Assembly: GCF_016901135.1 (NCBI RefSeq)
Contig: NZ_JAFEVL010000030.1
Location: 248,001 to 312,000 of the forward strand
From: Martinezella lusitana
Lineage (GTDB): Bacteria > Pseudomonadota > Alphaproteobacteria > Rhizobiales > Rhizobiaceae
Length of the DNA stretch: 64,000 nucleotides
Direction of reading: 5' to 3'
The position numbers and the translations under genes were made by a program. Positions within the stretch are counted from its first letter, which is position 1, and each line of letters opens with the position of its first letter. The notes under the pieces are model-generated. The model was not told the DNA's origin. It ran no database searches and saw only the letters and a program-made list of their open reading frames with translations. Below, piece by piece: positions 55,218 through 64,000 of this stretch.

Positions 55218-56081
55218 GTGAGAGTTAAAGTGCCAGCCCAGGATCTCAAAGACCACGGTGACAACGGATTAAGCCGGCGGAACTTCGACCAGCTTGCCCG
55301 CTACATCTACGACTATAGCGGCATTAAGATGCCGCCCGCCAAGCGCACCATGCTGGAGGGGCGGTTGAGGCGCCGGTTGAGGGCAACCGGCATCATCGAT
55401 CTCGATGACTATTGCGACTATCTTTTCAAACGTGGCGGTATCGATCGCGAAGCCATCCACCTCATCGATGCGGTCACGACCAACAAGACGGATTTCTTCC
55501 GGGAGCCGAAGCATTTTGAGCATCTGGAAAACTCCGCCTTGCCGGAGCTTCTGGCAGCCGGCCACAGCCGCCTGCGCGTCTGGAGTGCGGCCTGCTCCGT
55601 CGGAGCCGAGCCCTACACAATAGCCATGGTGCTCGAGGACTATCGCGAAGCCCATGGCGCACCCAACTACAGTATTCTCGCCACCGATCTTTCCACCGAT
55701 GTCCTCAAGGCTGCCCGCAGGGGCGTCTATCCGATCGGGATGGTCGATCCGGTCGATCCACAAAGGCGCGATCGCTATGTGATGGAGGCCCGCGACCCCC
55801 AACGCGGCGAGGTGCGCATCCATCCGACATTACGCGCGAAGATCGGCTTCGGCCGTCTCAACCTTATGGATCGGGCCTATGACATCGGCGACAAGGTTCA
55901 CGTCGTTTTCTGCCGCAACGTCCTGATCTATTTCGACAAGCCGACCCAGGAAAAAGTCCTGTCCAGGCTTTGCGATAAACTGGTCACGGGCGGCTTTCTC
56001 TATGTTGGCCATTCCGAGACGATCAGTGGGCTCAATCTGCCAGTGAAACAGGTCGCCAACACGGTTTTCAGGAAGGTCTGA
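55218..56081 (+). CDS. cheR: Chemotaxis methyltransferase CheR
   Basis: The 287-residue enzyme has the CheR N-domain (NFDQLARYIYDYSGIKMPPA), the SAM-binding region VWSAACSVGAEPYTIAMVLE (family consensus 'GEEP', here GAEP), and FCRNVLIYFDKPTQEKVLSR. It methylates receptor glutamates using SAM. The start is a GTG at 55218, directly after the cheW stop; a GTG at 55230 would be equally possible. Confidence 0.94.
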   Translation: MRVKVPAQDLKDHGDNGLSRRNFDQLARYIYDYSGIKMPPAKRTMLEGRLRRRLRATGIIDLDDYCDYLFKRGGIDREAIHLIDAVTTNKTDFFREPKHFEHLENSALPELLAAGHSRLRVWSAACSVGAEPYTIAMVLEDYREAHGAPNYSILATDLSTDVLKAARRGVYPIGMVDPVDPQRRDRYVMEARDPQRGEVRIHPTLRAKIGFGRLNLMDRAYDIGDKVHVVFCRNVLIYFDKPTQEKVLSRLCDKLVTGGFLYVGHSETISGLNLPVKQVANTVFRKV

Positions 56082-56084
56082 CGC

Positions 56085-57167
56085 ATGGCCAAAAAGATCC
56101 GCGTGCTTATTGTGGACGACTCCGCCAGCGTGCGCCAAGTGATGACACAGGTGCTCTCGGCCGATCCGGACATCGAGATTATGGGGGTCGCCGCCGATCC
56201 CTTCGTGGCGGCGAAGAAGATCCAGGAAGAAATTCCCGATGTCATCACGCTCGATGTCGAAATGCCGCGCATGGATGGGATCACGTTCCTGCGCAAGCTG
56301 ATGGCGCAGCGCCCAATCCCGGTCGTCATGTGCTCCTCCCTGACCGAGGCCGGTTCGGAAACCCTGATGCAGGCGCTGGAGGCCGGCGCCGTCGACGTCA
56401 TCCTGAAACCCAAGATCGCGGCCGCCGACCATCTGGCTGAGGCGGCCGCGATGATCCGCGAAACGGTCAAGGGCGCGGCCGCGGCCCGGCTTGGAACGAC
56501 ACGCCAGCGCATGGTTGCCGCCAGCGGACCGACTGCCAAGCTGACAGCCGATGCCGTGCTGCCGCCGCCGAGCGGCAGGGCCATGGCCAAGACCACGGAA
56601 ATGATCGTCTGCGTGGGCGCGTCCACGGGCGGCACGGAGGCGCTGCGCGAACTGCTGGTGGCACTCCCGGCCAACACGCCCGGCATTGTCATCGTCCAGC
56701 ACATGCCGGAAAAATTTACCGCCGCCTTCGCCAAACGCCTGAACAGCCTCTGCGAAGTCGAGGTCAAGGAAGCCGAACACGGCGATCCTGTGCTGCGCGG
56801 CCACGTTCTGATCGCGCCCGGCGGCAAGCACATGCTGCTGGAGCGGCAGGGCGCCCGCTATGTCGTTTCCATCAAGGAGGGTCCGCTCGTCTCCCGGCAC
56901 CGACCGTCCGTCGATGTCCTCTTTCGCTCCGCTGCACGATCGGCTGCAGCCAACGCCATGGGCGTGATCATGACCGGCATGGGTGACGACGGCGCTCGCG
57001 GCATGAAGGAGATGCACGAGGTCGGAGCCTTTACGGTCGCGCAGGACGAGGAGACATCCGTCGTCTTCGGCATGCCCAAGGAAGCGATCGCCCATGGCGG
57101 CGTCGACCGGACAGTGGCGCTCGATCAGATCGCCCGCGAGATCCTGGCTGCCGATAAACGGCATTGA
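56085..57167 (+). CDS. cheB: Protein-glutamate methylesterase CheB
   Basis: The 360-residue protein has a receiver domain with Asp57 ([20 protein letters not shown]) and a methylesterase domain with the catalytic Ser ([17 protein letters not shown]), His ([10 protein letters not shown]) and Asp ([13 protein letters not shown]). It removes methyl groups from receptors and balances CheR. It is three bases after cheR and appears to end the operon. No CheD and no flagellar genes follow. Confidence 0.95.
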   Translation: MAKKIRVLIVDDSASVRQVMTQVLSADPDIEIMGVAADPFVAAKKIQEEIPDVITLDVEMPRMDGITFLRKLMAQRPIPVVMCSSLTEAGSETLMQALEAGAVDVILKPKIAAADHLAEAAAMIRETVKGAAAARLGTTRQRMVAASGPTAKLTADAVLPPPSGRAMAKTTEMIVCVGASTGGTEALRELLVALPANTPGIVIVQHMPEKFTAAFAKRLNSLCEVEVKEAEHGDPVLRGHVLIAPGGKHMLLERQGARYVVSIKEGPLVSRHRPSVDVLFRSAARSAAANAMGVIMTGMGDDGARGMKEMHEVGAFTVAQDEETSVVFGMPKEAIAHGGVDRTVALDQIAREILAADKRH

Positions 57168-57374
57168 TGACGTCTGCTGTTTTGGCTGTTCCTGTGGCCA
57201 TGCCTACCCGGAATTATAGTGGTCTAAAGAAGGGATATATTGGAACACCTTCTGACGCAGGCAACGTAGAAGTTCGTTTTGTGCTGTGCAAAACACGGCA
57301 AGGTTGATTATTCGCTGGACAGAATATCTTAGTGCGACGACGCTCTGTTTGTAAAGAAAACGGAGGGGAATCCG

Positions 57375-58256
57375 ATGAAGGCGAAAGTAATAGCCTGTTC
57401 AATTCTAGCTGGATTAGCTGGATGCAATACGCTGCCCCGCATGCCGGACGATCAACCAGAGAGTATAAACAAGCTGGCAGACATCGTTGAGTGCGAGATC
57501 CTAACCGTATTTGGGGAGAACAAGAGCAAAGGCGGTTTTGATTTCTCCAATTGGACATCGACTTATGCGATTACTCAAAATGTGACCGCAAACAACGAAG
57601 CTAACGTCGATCCATTGACATGGATATCGCCGGCAGGCGTCCACAAGCTTTTATACTCAGCAAATGCCAGTGCCTCGCGTGAAGCCTATCGAAACGGTAA
57701 GGTCGAATACAGCGTCTTCGTGCTTGAAAGGCATTCAAAGGCATGCGCGAGAACGAAGACCTACAAAGACATCCACGTCGATGTAACTGACTTCAAATTG
57801 CGTGATTGGGTATCCCAGGTTTCGCATCACACCGAGCGGCAGATGAATAGCTTCAGTTATTCGGTGAGAGTGACCGTCACAACGGGCGCGGGCATCGGCA
57901 CTGACTTTGCCGATGGTAAGTGGACCGCGACCAACGGAGCATCTCATACCAGAACGACTATCGAGACGATTGATTTCACCTTCTCAGAGCTACCGAAAAC
58001 GCCGAAACCAACCAGGGTTATCGTGGTTGCGCCCATTCCGGAAAGCCACGCCCAGCCCCCGGGGAAGCAGCCTCCAGGCAATACTCCCTACATTCTCAAG
58101 TCACCGAATATCCTGAATTTACCGTCCACCAAAGGTGCTAATAAATCGACTCCTGCCGGACCAAGAAGGGTCCCAGAGTCAGCCGTTGATCGCAATCGTG
58201 GTATCATGCAGTTACAGCAACTTGATCGCATTACACCGGATTTCCTGAATAACTGA
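57375..58256 (+). CDS. Putative lipoprotein of unknown function
   Basis: The 293-residue product begins with a lipoprotein signal (MKAKVIACSILAGLAGCNTL, lipobox LAGC). The mature protein is beta-rich with a motif TNGASHTRTTIETIDFTFSE and a Pro/Asn/Ser-rich C-terminal tail (AQPPGKQPPGNTPYILKSPN). Base composition is more AT-rich than in neighbouring genes, hinting at recent transfer. GGAGGGG precedes the ATG and a strong terminator follows. I do not recognise a family. Confidence 0.75.
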   Translation: MKAKVIACSILAGLAGCNTLPRMPDDQPESINKLADIVECEILTVFGENKSKGGFDFSNWTSTYAITQNVTANNEANVDPLTWISPAGVHKLLYSANASASREAYRNGKVEYSVFVLERHSKACARTKTYKDIHVDVTDFKLRDWVSQVSHHTERQMNSFSYSVRVTVTTGAGIGTDFADGKWTATNGASHTRTTIETIDFTFSELPKTPKPTRVIVVAPIPESHAQPPGKQPPGNTPYILKSPNILNLPSTKGANKSTPAGPRRVPESAVDRNRGIMQLQQLDRITPDFLNN

Positions 58257-58279
58257 TCATTCGTTTATTGCGAAATCGA

Positions 58280-58304
58280 GGGCTCGCATTTTGCGAGCCC
58301 TTTT
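58280..58304 (+). terminator. Rho-independent terminator after the lipoprotein gene
   Basis: GGGCTCGC and GCGAGCCC pair perfectly around ATTTT and are followed by TTTT, 24 bases after the stop codon. Confidence 0.88.
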
Positions 58305-58563
58305 GCATAGGGAGGCATATGGCTCGGGCGAAACGGCCAGAGTGGCGCCGTGAGGGCGCCGGCGGGTCGGAGATCTCGTTCCGGCTAAGCTCGTGCCGCT
58401 GAGATCGCAACGGCCGACGGGGTGAACTATCGCAAAGCAGCGGCGGATCGCTGCCTCGTTCAAAATGGTTTGTTAACCATAAATGCGTAACCATCTTTGC
58501 AAGCCATGACAGCCCCTCGCCTACCCCATTGCGTTGCCCGACCGACCAGCCCACGGAGTGCCC

Positions 58564-59283
58564 ATGGCCGTTCTGACCTTTGCCAATACGAAAGGCGGCG
58601 CCGGCAAGACCACCGCCGTCGTCATCGTCGCCTGCGAGCTCGTCAGAATGGGCTTTTCGGTGGCTGTGCTGGACGCCGACCCGCAATTGTGGATTTCCAA
58701 ATGGTATGAGCGGATGGGCGACAGAGCGCCCTCTTCGCTATCCGTTATTCCCTATGTGACGGCCGCCAATCTTGGCCAGCATGCCCGCAAGCTGCGCAAT
58801 GAGGTCGATTTCCTTCTCATCGATTTGCCCGGCGCCCGCACCCCCCTGCTCGCACAGGCGCTCGGCTATTCGAATTATGTGCTCATTCCCGTCCAGGGAT
58901 CCGCCATGGATGCGGAGGGTGCCACCAATGTCATCGAGCTTCTCCAGTATCTGGAAGATCGCGCCGATATTCGCATCCCGCACTCGGTGGTGCTGACCCG
59001 CGTCAATCCGATGGTCACCACGCGCGCGCTGCAGTCGGTGAAAGAACTGCTCTCCAGCCGGCGGGTCCATGTGCTTTCCACGCCCATCATCGAGCGCGCC
59101 GCTTATCGCGAAGTCTTCGGCTACGGTCAGACCCTCTATTCGATCGACCCGGAAAGCGTCAGCAATCTCGACAAGGCCCGGCAAAATGCCCAGGCTCTCG
59201 CCCAGGAGGTTCTGCGCCGCATTCTGCCCTATAGCGGCCGCGTCGATCAGACAAAGGCTGAGAGTCAGAGGCTCTCGGCCTGA
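58564..59283 (+). CDS. Orphan ParA/MinD-type ATPase
   Basis: The ATG at 58564 gives 239 residues with the deviant Walker A motif (TFANTKGGAGKTTAVVIVAC), Walker A' (VAVLDADPQLWISKW) and Walker B-like DFLLIDLPGARTPLLAQA. Such ATPases position DNA or protein cargo; VirC1-like relatives occur in rhizobia. No parB, repB or repC gene is adjacent, so it is not an obvious plasmid-partition system. With a chemosensory operon nearby, a ParC-like role in array positioning is possible but unproven. Confidence 0.85.
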   Translation: MAVLTFANTKGGAGKTTAVVIVACELVRMGFSVAVLDADPQLWISKWYERMGDRAPSSLSVIPYVTAANLGQHARKLRNEVDFLLIDLPGARTPLLAQALGYSNYVLIPVQGSAMDAEGATNVIELLQYLEDRADIRIPHSVVLTRVNPMVTTRALQSVKELLSSRRVHVLSTPIIERAAYREVFGYGQTLYSIDPESVSNLDKARQNAQALAQEVLRRILPYSGRVDQTKAESQRLSA

Positions 59284-59436
59284 AGAACGCCCAGATTTGC
59301 GGGCCTATTCGCCGCCTGCGCGGCGCGTGGTGACGCAACGCATTGGCGACATCCCGCCGACTTCGCACACGTAAAACGTCGGCTGACGCGCTTGCCCTTT
59401 GCGTTGCCTTTTCGGCAATTATTAATCCGCATAATT

Positions 59437-59451
59437 GTTCTTTATTAGAAC
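59437..59451. promoter_or_regulatory. Small inverted repeat upstream of the ABC operon
   Basis: GTTCT-TTATT-AGAAC forms a perfect 5-bp inverted repeat 82 bases before the substrate-binding protein gene, within an AT-rich patch. It may be a regulator-binding site. Confidence 0.35.
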
Positions 59452-59532
59452 GCTGAATTCCCCCATCATCCCTCCATCGGTGGATAACGAGACGAAAAGT
59501 CCGATCGCCCGATCAACAGGGGAACTATCAGA

Positions 59533-60567
59533 ATGTCTCAATTCATGATGAATCGCCGCCGCTTCCTATCCAATGCTGCCTTGGTCGGGGGTCTCGCCGC
59601 GACGCAGACTTTCATCGGTATTCGCGCCGGCAAGGCTGCCGATGTCGCCGAGGTCCGCATGCAACTCGGCTGGCTCGCTTCCAACGGCCTGATCGGCGAA
59701 GTCGCGGCCCAGAAGAAGGGCTTCTTCACCGAACAGGGCATCGACCTCACCATCGTGCCCGGCGGCCCGAATGTCGATGGCGTCGCCGGCGTGGCGGCCG
59801 GACAATCCACCATCGGCCAGATTTCCTCCAGCCCGTCTGTCATGCTCGCGCGTTCGGCCGGCATGCCGGTCAAGGCGTTTCTTGCTGGTTATCGCAAGCA
59901 CCCCTTTACCTATTTCTCACTGAAAAAGGCGCCGATCCGCGAGCCGAAGGACATGATCGGCAAGACGATCGCCACTCAGCCGACCGCGTTCATCCTGTTG
60001 CGCGCCCTTCTCGCCAAGAACGGCATTCCGGAGGACAAGGTGAAGATGGTCAACATGGGCTCCGACATGAACCAATTGATCACGGGCCAGGCCGATGCGG
60101 TGACCGGCTGGGTGACGAATACCAATGCGCTGAAGGTGCTGGGGGATGATCGCGTCGACATGATGCTCTGGGATGCCGGCCTGCAGCTCTACGCCAACGT
60201 CTATTACACGACCGACGAGCAGCTCGACAAGCATTCCGACGTGCTGGTCCGCTTCACCACGGCCGCCGCCAAGGGTTGGGGCTATGTTCGCGATCATCCG
60301 GAAGAAGCGGTCGACATGCTGGTGGATTCCTATCCCAATCTCGACAAGGCAAGCGAACTGGAAGCAGTCCATTCGGTCATCGACTTCTCCTTCGGCGACA
60401 GCACCAAGCAAACCGGCTGGGGTGCCATGAACAAGGATAATTGGGCGGCTCAGATCAAGGCCTATGCCGACCTGAAACAGTTTGCCGGCACGGTTCCGAC
60501 CGTCGACGATGTCGCCACGATGGCGATCCTCGATGCGACGACCGACATTCGCAAGCAGATCGGGTGA
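59533..60567 (+). CDS. ABC transporter substrate-binding protein (NrtA/SsuA/TauA type)
   Basis: The 344-residue protein starts with a twin-arginine-type signal (MNRRRFLSNAALVGGLAATQ) and has the NMT1/SsuA-like domain (VRMQLGWLASNGLIGEVAAQ; KGFFTEQGIDLTIVPGGPNV). It captures a small organic compound in the periplasm for import. The substrate is unknown, but downstream catabolic genes (an FAD oxidoreductase and a CoA transferase) suggest a carboxylate or aromatic compound. AGGGGAAC lies upstream of the ATG. Confidence 0.92.
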   Translation: MSQFMMNRRRFLSNAALVGGLAATQTFIGIRAGKAADVAEVRMQLGWLASNGLIGEVAAQKKGFFTEQGIDLTIVPGGPNVDGVAGVAAGQSTIGQISSSPSVMLARSAGMPVKAFLAGYRKHPFTYFSLKKAPIREPKDMIGKTIATQPTAFILLRALLAKNGIPEDKVKMVNMGSDMNQLITGQADAVTGWVTNTNALKVLGDDRVDMMLWDAGLQLYANVYYTTDEQLDKHSDVLVRFTTAAAKGWGYVRDHPEEAVDMLVDSYPNLDKASELEAVHSVIDFSFGDSTKQTGWGAMNKDNWAAQIKAYADLKQFAGTVPTVDDVATMAILDATTDIRKQIG

Positions 60568-60572
60568 TTACA

Positions 60573-61385
60573 ATGACGAGCGCCGCCACCATCAAGGAGC
60601 CGATGCCGCGTGCCGAAACGGCAAGGCTTGCCGTCTCCATTCGCGATCTCGACATCCGCTTCGGAGACAAGGGCAACGAGCTCACCGCGCTGTCCAATAT
60701 CTCAGTCGATATTCCCGAGGGCTCGTTCGTCACCATGCTCGGGCCATCGGGCTGCGGCAAGTCGACCCTGCTGCGCTGTATCGCCGATCTCGTTGACATT
60801 AGCGACGGCTCGGTTTCGGTGTTCGGTCGGCCGCCGCGCCAGGCTCGCGAAGGCCGAGATTTCGCTTTCGTCTTCCAGGAGGCGACGCTGCTGCCGTGGC
60901 GCAGCGTCATCGACAATGTTCGCCTGCCGCTCGAAGTCGGCAGGCACGACAAGAGTTCCTATGCCGATCCCATGGAATTGCTGGCATTGGTCGGCCTGAA
61001 GGGACGCGAGAGCGCCCTGCCGCATGAACTCTCGGGCGGCATGCGGCAGCGTGTGGCGATCGCCCGCGCATTGGTGACAAAGCCGCGCATCCTGCTGATG
61101 GACGAGCCGTTCGGCGCGTTGGACGAGATCACCCGCGACAAGCTCAACGAGGAACTGCTGCGCATCTGGCGCGAAACGGGAACCACTATCATCTTCGTGA
61201 CCCATTCCATTCCGGAGGCGGCCTTCCTCGGCCAGCATGTGCTGATGCTGCAGGCACATCCCGGCCGGGTGAAGGAATTCATGAAGGTCGACCTCCCCTA
61301 TCCCCGCGCGCTTTCCATGCGCGACACCGTGGATTTCATCAGGGTGACCGCGCATCTGCGCGCGCTGCTGGAGGAATGCGTATGA
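60573..61385 (+). CDS. ABC transporter ATP-binding protein
   Basis: The 270-residue ATPase has Walker A (MLGPSGCGKSTLLRCIADLV), the signature LSGGMRQRVAIARALV, Walker B (ILLMDEPFGALDEITRD) and the switch His (IFVTHSIPEAAFLG). It is of the NitT/TauT family and powers import with the preceding and following genes. The ATG at 60573 is used; an earlier frame start lies inside the binding-protein gene. Its stop overlaps the permease start. Confidence 0.95.
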   Translation: MTSAATIKEPMPRAETARLAVSIRDLDIRFGDKGNELTALSNISVDIPEGSFVTMLGPSGCGKSTLLRCIADLVDISDGSVSVFGRPPRQAREGRDFAFVFQEATLLPWRSVIDNVRLPLEVGRHDKSSYADPMELLALVGLKGRESALPHELSGGMRQRVAIARALVTKPRILLMDEPFGALDEITRDKLNEELLRIWRETGTTIIFVTHSIPEAAFLGQHVLMLQAHPGRVKEFMKVDLPYPRALSMRDTVDFIRVTAHLRALLEECV

Positions 61386-62215
61386 GCAACGCCGTGCACT
61401 CCGAAATCGGCGGCATCGCCAAGGCCCCGCGCAAGGTCGCCCTCCTCGATGCGACGGTCGGCGTCCTGTCTTCCAACATGCCGGCGATCCTCGCCGCACT
61501 CGGCTGCATCGTGCTGTGGCAGGCTGTCATCTGGATCTTCAAGATCCCGACCTTCATGGCGCCAGCGCCGGTCGACGTCGTCTATGCGTTTCGCGACAAT
61601 GCCGCGACTCTCACACGCAATCTCCTGCCGACGTTGCTCGAAGCCGTCCTCGGCTTCGTCTTCGGCAATCTCGTCGCGATCCTGCTGGCGATCTGGTTCG
61701 TTCACAGCGCCACGGCGGAGAAGGCTTTCTATCCGATCGCCGTCTTCGTCAAAGCAATCCCGATCATCGCCGTCGCGCCGATCCTCGTCCTGATCTTCGG
61801 CAACGGCGTCGCCCCCAAGATCATCATCGCCGGCCTCATCTGTTTCTTCCCGACGCTGGTCAACATGGTTCAAGGTCTTCGCTCGGCCAGTCCGGCAATG
61901 CTTGACCTCATGCGGGTGCTTTCGGCCAGCAATTCTGAAATCCTCTGGAAGGTTCGCCTTCCAAGCTCGCTGCCCTTCCTCTTCGCGGCCCTGAAGATCG
62001 CAGCCACCAGCAGCGTCATGGGGGCGATCGTGGCCGAATGGATCGGGTCTAGCTTCGGGCTCGGCGCGCTCATCATCGAGGCGACCTATAATTTCCGCTC
62101 GCCGCTTCTCTACGCGACGGTGGTGGTTGCCGCTCTGCTCGCGGTGATCCTCTTTTTCATCGTGTCGATCGTCGAGGCAAAGATGGTCCGCTGGAAACCT
62201 ACCGGCCAACACTGA
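61382..62215 (+). CDS. ABC transporter permease
   Basis: The 277-residue protein has about six membrane helices and the permease coupling motif region EILWKVRLPSSLPFLFAALK and AATSSVMGAIVAEWIGSSFG, typical of the NitT/TauT group. The ATG at 61382 overlaps the ATPase stop (ATGA); an ATG at 61376 would add two residues. Confidence 0.94.
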   Translation: MSNAVHSEIGGIAKAPRKVALLDATVGVLSSNMPAILAALGCIVLWQAVIWIFKIPTFMAPAPVDVVYAFRDNAATLTRNLLPTLLEAVLGFVFGNLVAILLAIWFVHSATAEKAFYPIAVFVKAIPIIAVAPILVLIFGNGVAPKIIIAGLICFFPTLVNMVQGLRSASPAMLDLMRVLSASNSEILWKVRLPSSLPFLFAALKIAATSSVMGAIVAEWIGSSFGLGALIIEATYNFRSPLLYATVVVAALLAVILFFIVSIVEAKMVRWKPTGQH

Positions 62216-62245
62216 GCGTTCAAAAACAACATCAAGGAAACACCA

Positions 62246-63604
62246 ATGACACAGGTTATTCATCAGCCTGCACGGGATATCTCTGTCGTCGATCGCTCCG
62301 ATGTGGTGGTGGTTGGCGGCGGCCCGGCCGGGATCGCCGCAGCCGTATCAGCCGCAAGGAACGGCGCCAGCGTCACGCTTCTCGAACGCTATCCCTATGT
62401 CGGCGGACTTGCCGCCGGCGGCATGGTGCTGGTGCTCGACGATATGATCAACGAGCTCGAAATCACCGTGCGCGGCATCTGCATGGAAATGATCGAGCGG
62501 ATGAAGGTCTGGGGCCTTTGCGTCACGCCGACCGATCGCGACCGCCTGATCGAGTTCAGGGAGACGCCGGAGGCCTGGCAGCGCTGGGCACGCTGGGGTC
62601 TCTTCGACTTCCACACCCAGGCGATGCCGCACCCGATCTGCTTTTCGGCTGCATTCGATCCCGACGCGTTCAAGCGCGCCGCCTACGACATGATCGGCGA
62701 ATCCCGCGTCAAGCTCAGAACCCATAGCTGGTTCTCCTCGGCAATCGTCGAGGATGGAGCGATCAAGGGCGTGATCTGCCAGACGAAGGAGGGCATGCAG
62801 GCCATTCTCGGCGACGTCGTCATCGACACGACAGGCGATCTGGATGTGGCCGCCAGCGCCGGCGCTGCGCATATCGAATCCAATTTCATCCTGACGACGG
62901 TTTCGCGCTGGGGCGGCGTCGACACCGAAGCAGCGGAGCGTTTCGAACGGCAGGAACCCGAAGCCTTCAAGGTGCTCGATCACGAGGCAAAGCGGCTGAT
63001 CGGCGGTTGCTGGTCCTTCTGGTGGCTGAAAACCCCGCTGCCGGGCATCGTCTGGCTGAACTGCCCGCATATGCCGACGCTGAGCGGGCTGAAAGTCGAG
63101 GATCTGACCAAGGCCGAGATCGAAGGCCGCTCGCGCATTGCAAAATTGCTCGAATTTGCCCGCCAGAAGATGCCGGGCTTCGAGAATGCCTATGTCGTCG
63201 ATTTCGCACCGCAGACCGGCGTGCGCCAGACGCGACAGCTGGAAGGCGCTTACGTCGTCACCAAGGACGACGTCATGTCGCGCCGTCACTTCGCCGATAC
63301 GGTCTGCCGCGGCCGCGACTACTACACGCCCTACCGGGCGATGCTGCCGAAGGAGATCGATCAGCTGATCGTCGCCGGCCGGCATTATTCGGCAACACCG
63401 CAAGCACAGAAGGCCAGCCGCGAAATCCCGCCCTGCATGGCGATGGGCGAGGCGGCGGGCGTCGCGGCAACGATTGCCCTCAATGCCGGAACAACCGTCC
63501 GCAAGGCCGATGTCAGTGCAATACAGAAGCAGATGCGGGCTCAGGGAGCCGATCCCGGCGACATCCCCTCGGAGAACGCAACATATTTGGAGGCTGCAGA
63601 ATGA
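62246..63604 (+). CDS. FAD-dependent oxidoreductase (FAD_oxidored type)
   Basis: The 452-residue flavoprotein has the dinucleotide-binding start VVVVGGGPAGIAAAVSAARN, LLERYPYVGGLAAGG, and a C-terminal FAD motif in EIPPCMAMGEAAGVAATIAL. It fits the PF12831-type FAD-dependent oxidoreductases. It probably oxidises or reduces the compound imported by the ABC transporter just upstream. Its stop overlaps the start of the CoA-transferase gene (ATGA). Confidence 0.88.
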   Translation: MTQVIHQPARDISVVDRSDVVVVGGGPAGIAAAVSAARNGASVTLLERYPYVGGLAAGGMVLVLDDMINELEITVRGICMEMIERMKVWGLCVTPTDRDRLIEFRETPEAWQRWARWGLFDFHTQAMPHPICFSAAFDPDAFKRAAYDMIGESRVKLRTHSWFSSAIVEDGAIKGVICQTKEGMQAILGDVVIDTTGDLDVAASAGAAHIESNFILTTVSRWGGVDTEAAERFERQEPEAFKVLDHEAKRLIGGCWSFWWLKTPLPGIVWLNCPHMPTLSGLKVEDLTKAEIEGRSRIAKLLEFARQKMPGFENAYVVDFAPQTGVRQTRQLEGAYVVTKDDVMSRRHFADTVCRGRDYYTPYRAMLPKEIDQLIVAGRHYSATPQAQKASREIPPCMAMGEAAGVAATIALNAGTTVRKADVSAIQKQMRAQGADPGDIPSENATYLEAAE

Positions 63605-64000
63605 CGACTTTGCCACTCGACGGAATTCGCGTGATCGATTTCACGCAGGTGATGCTTGGCCCATCCTGCACGCAGGTCCTGGCGGACTATGGCGCCGAGG
63701 TCATCAAGATCGAGAAGGTCAAGATCGGCGATCTCTCCCGCTGGTCGCTCGGCTCCGATCCGGACGGTCTCAACAATCCCGTCTTCTGCTCGCTGAACCG
63801 CAACAAGAAGAGCCTGGCGCTGGACCTGAAAGATCCGGCGGCACAAAAGTCCGTGCTGACGCTGATCGAGACGGCCGATGTCGTCGTCAACAATTTCCGG
63901 CCCGGGGTCATGGAGCGCATGGGCTTCGGCTATGAAGACCTGAAAAAGATCAACTCGCGCCTGATCTACGCCGTCGGCACCGGCTTCGGCCTGAGCGGCC
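63601..64000 (+). CDS. CaiB/BaiF-family CoA transferase, N-terminal part
   Basis: The first 133 codons match family III CoA transferases: LDGIRVIDFTQVMLGPSCTQ, LADYGAEVIKIEKVKIGD, NRNKKSLALDLKDP and DVVVNNFRPGVMERMGFGYE. The catalytic Asp region lies beyond the window. These enzymes move CoA between organic acids, which points to degradation of a carboxylic acid. The start overlaps the FAD-oxidoreductase stop. Confidence 0.93.
   Translation, partial: MTTLPLDGIRVIDFTQVMLGPSCTQVLADYGAEVIKIEKVKIGDLSRWSLGSDPDGLNNPVFCSLNRNKKSLALDLKDPAAQKSVLTLIETADVVVNNFRPGVMERMGFGYEDLKKINSRLIYAVGTGFGLSG

Noticed and set aside
58564..59283. Plasmid partition/replication locus because of ParA
   Set aside because: No ParB/RepB/RepC or centromere-like repeats are adjacent.
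60441..60572. Longer N-terminus for the ABC ATPase
   Set aside because: It would overlap the substrate-binding protein gene in another frame and shows no ATPase features.

Overview
The window looks like part of a Rhizobiaceae genome, most likely Rhizobium or a close relative. The GC-rich codon use, the B12-riboswitch-controlled class Ib ribonucleotide reductase, the kdp operon layout, the many small-molecule catabolic operons and the alphaproteobacterial chemotaxis proteins all fit. No rRNA, tRNA, integrase, transposase or CRISPR array was recognised. An orphan ParA-like ATPase is present, but nothing proves a plasmid origin.

Layout. 1-2309 (minus): a kdp high-affinity potassium pump operon with two tiny membrane-protein genes beside kdpF/kdpA/kdpB. 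2568-3557: a flavin-dependent luciferase-like oxidoreductase. 3720-9725: a sugar or polyol catabolic operon (aldolase, Gfo/Idh oxidoreductase, D-lyxose-type isomerase, PfkB kinase, zinc dehydrogenase) with a convergent LacI-type regulator and near-palindromic operators before the first gene. 9780-13230: a gene remnant, a Tim44-domain protein, small hypotheticals and an HU-like protein. 13298-18760: a 5-oxoprolinase (pxpABC) operon with embedded biotin carrier and biotin carboxylase genes, divergent from a LysR regulator. 18821-23144: nrdHIEF behind a recognisable promoter and cobalamin riboswitch. 23150-26311: a gene remnant, an acyltransferase-3 protein, and a quinone oxidoreductase divergent from an HxlR regulator.

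26749-42552 is the least explained and most interesting part. It is a mainly minus-strand locus encoding an FAD oxidoreductase fused to an acetoacetate-decarboxylase-like domain, a class III nucleotide cyclase/ATPase/TPR protein with altered catalytic residues, an AraC regulator with a degenerate receiver domain, three unrecognised proteins, a degenerate Nudix protein, a ~1000-residue protein of unknown function, a phage-tail-collar protein, a Crp-type regulator, and a protein ending in a Cys/His-rich HNH-like motif. Just upstream of that last gene lies a decayed duplicate of the AraC-gene end and of the first codons of the gene that follows the AraC gene. This shows that the locus has been rearranged by duplication. 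There are no capsid, portal, terminase or sheath genes, so it is not a recognisable prophage or injection system.

43198-57167: a signalling region. It has a soluble MCP-like protein, an AraC regulator, then a tightly coupled chemosensory operon (REC-HD-GYP, STAS, CheY, CheA, CheW, two MCPs, CheW, CheR, CheB). The two MCP genes share a 746-bp block that is identical by eye. 57375-64000: a lipoprotein, a ParA-like ATPase, and the start of a catabolic operon combining an ABC importer, an FAD oxidoreductase and a CaiB-type CoA transferase that runs off the window end.

All calls rest on reading the sequence and on family knowledge. No database search was possible.
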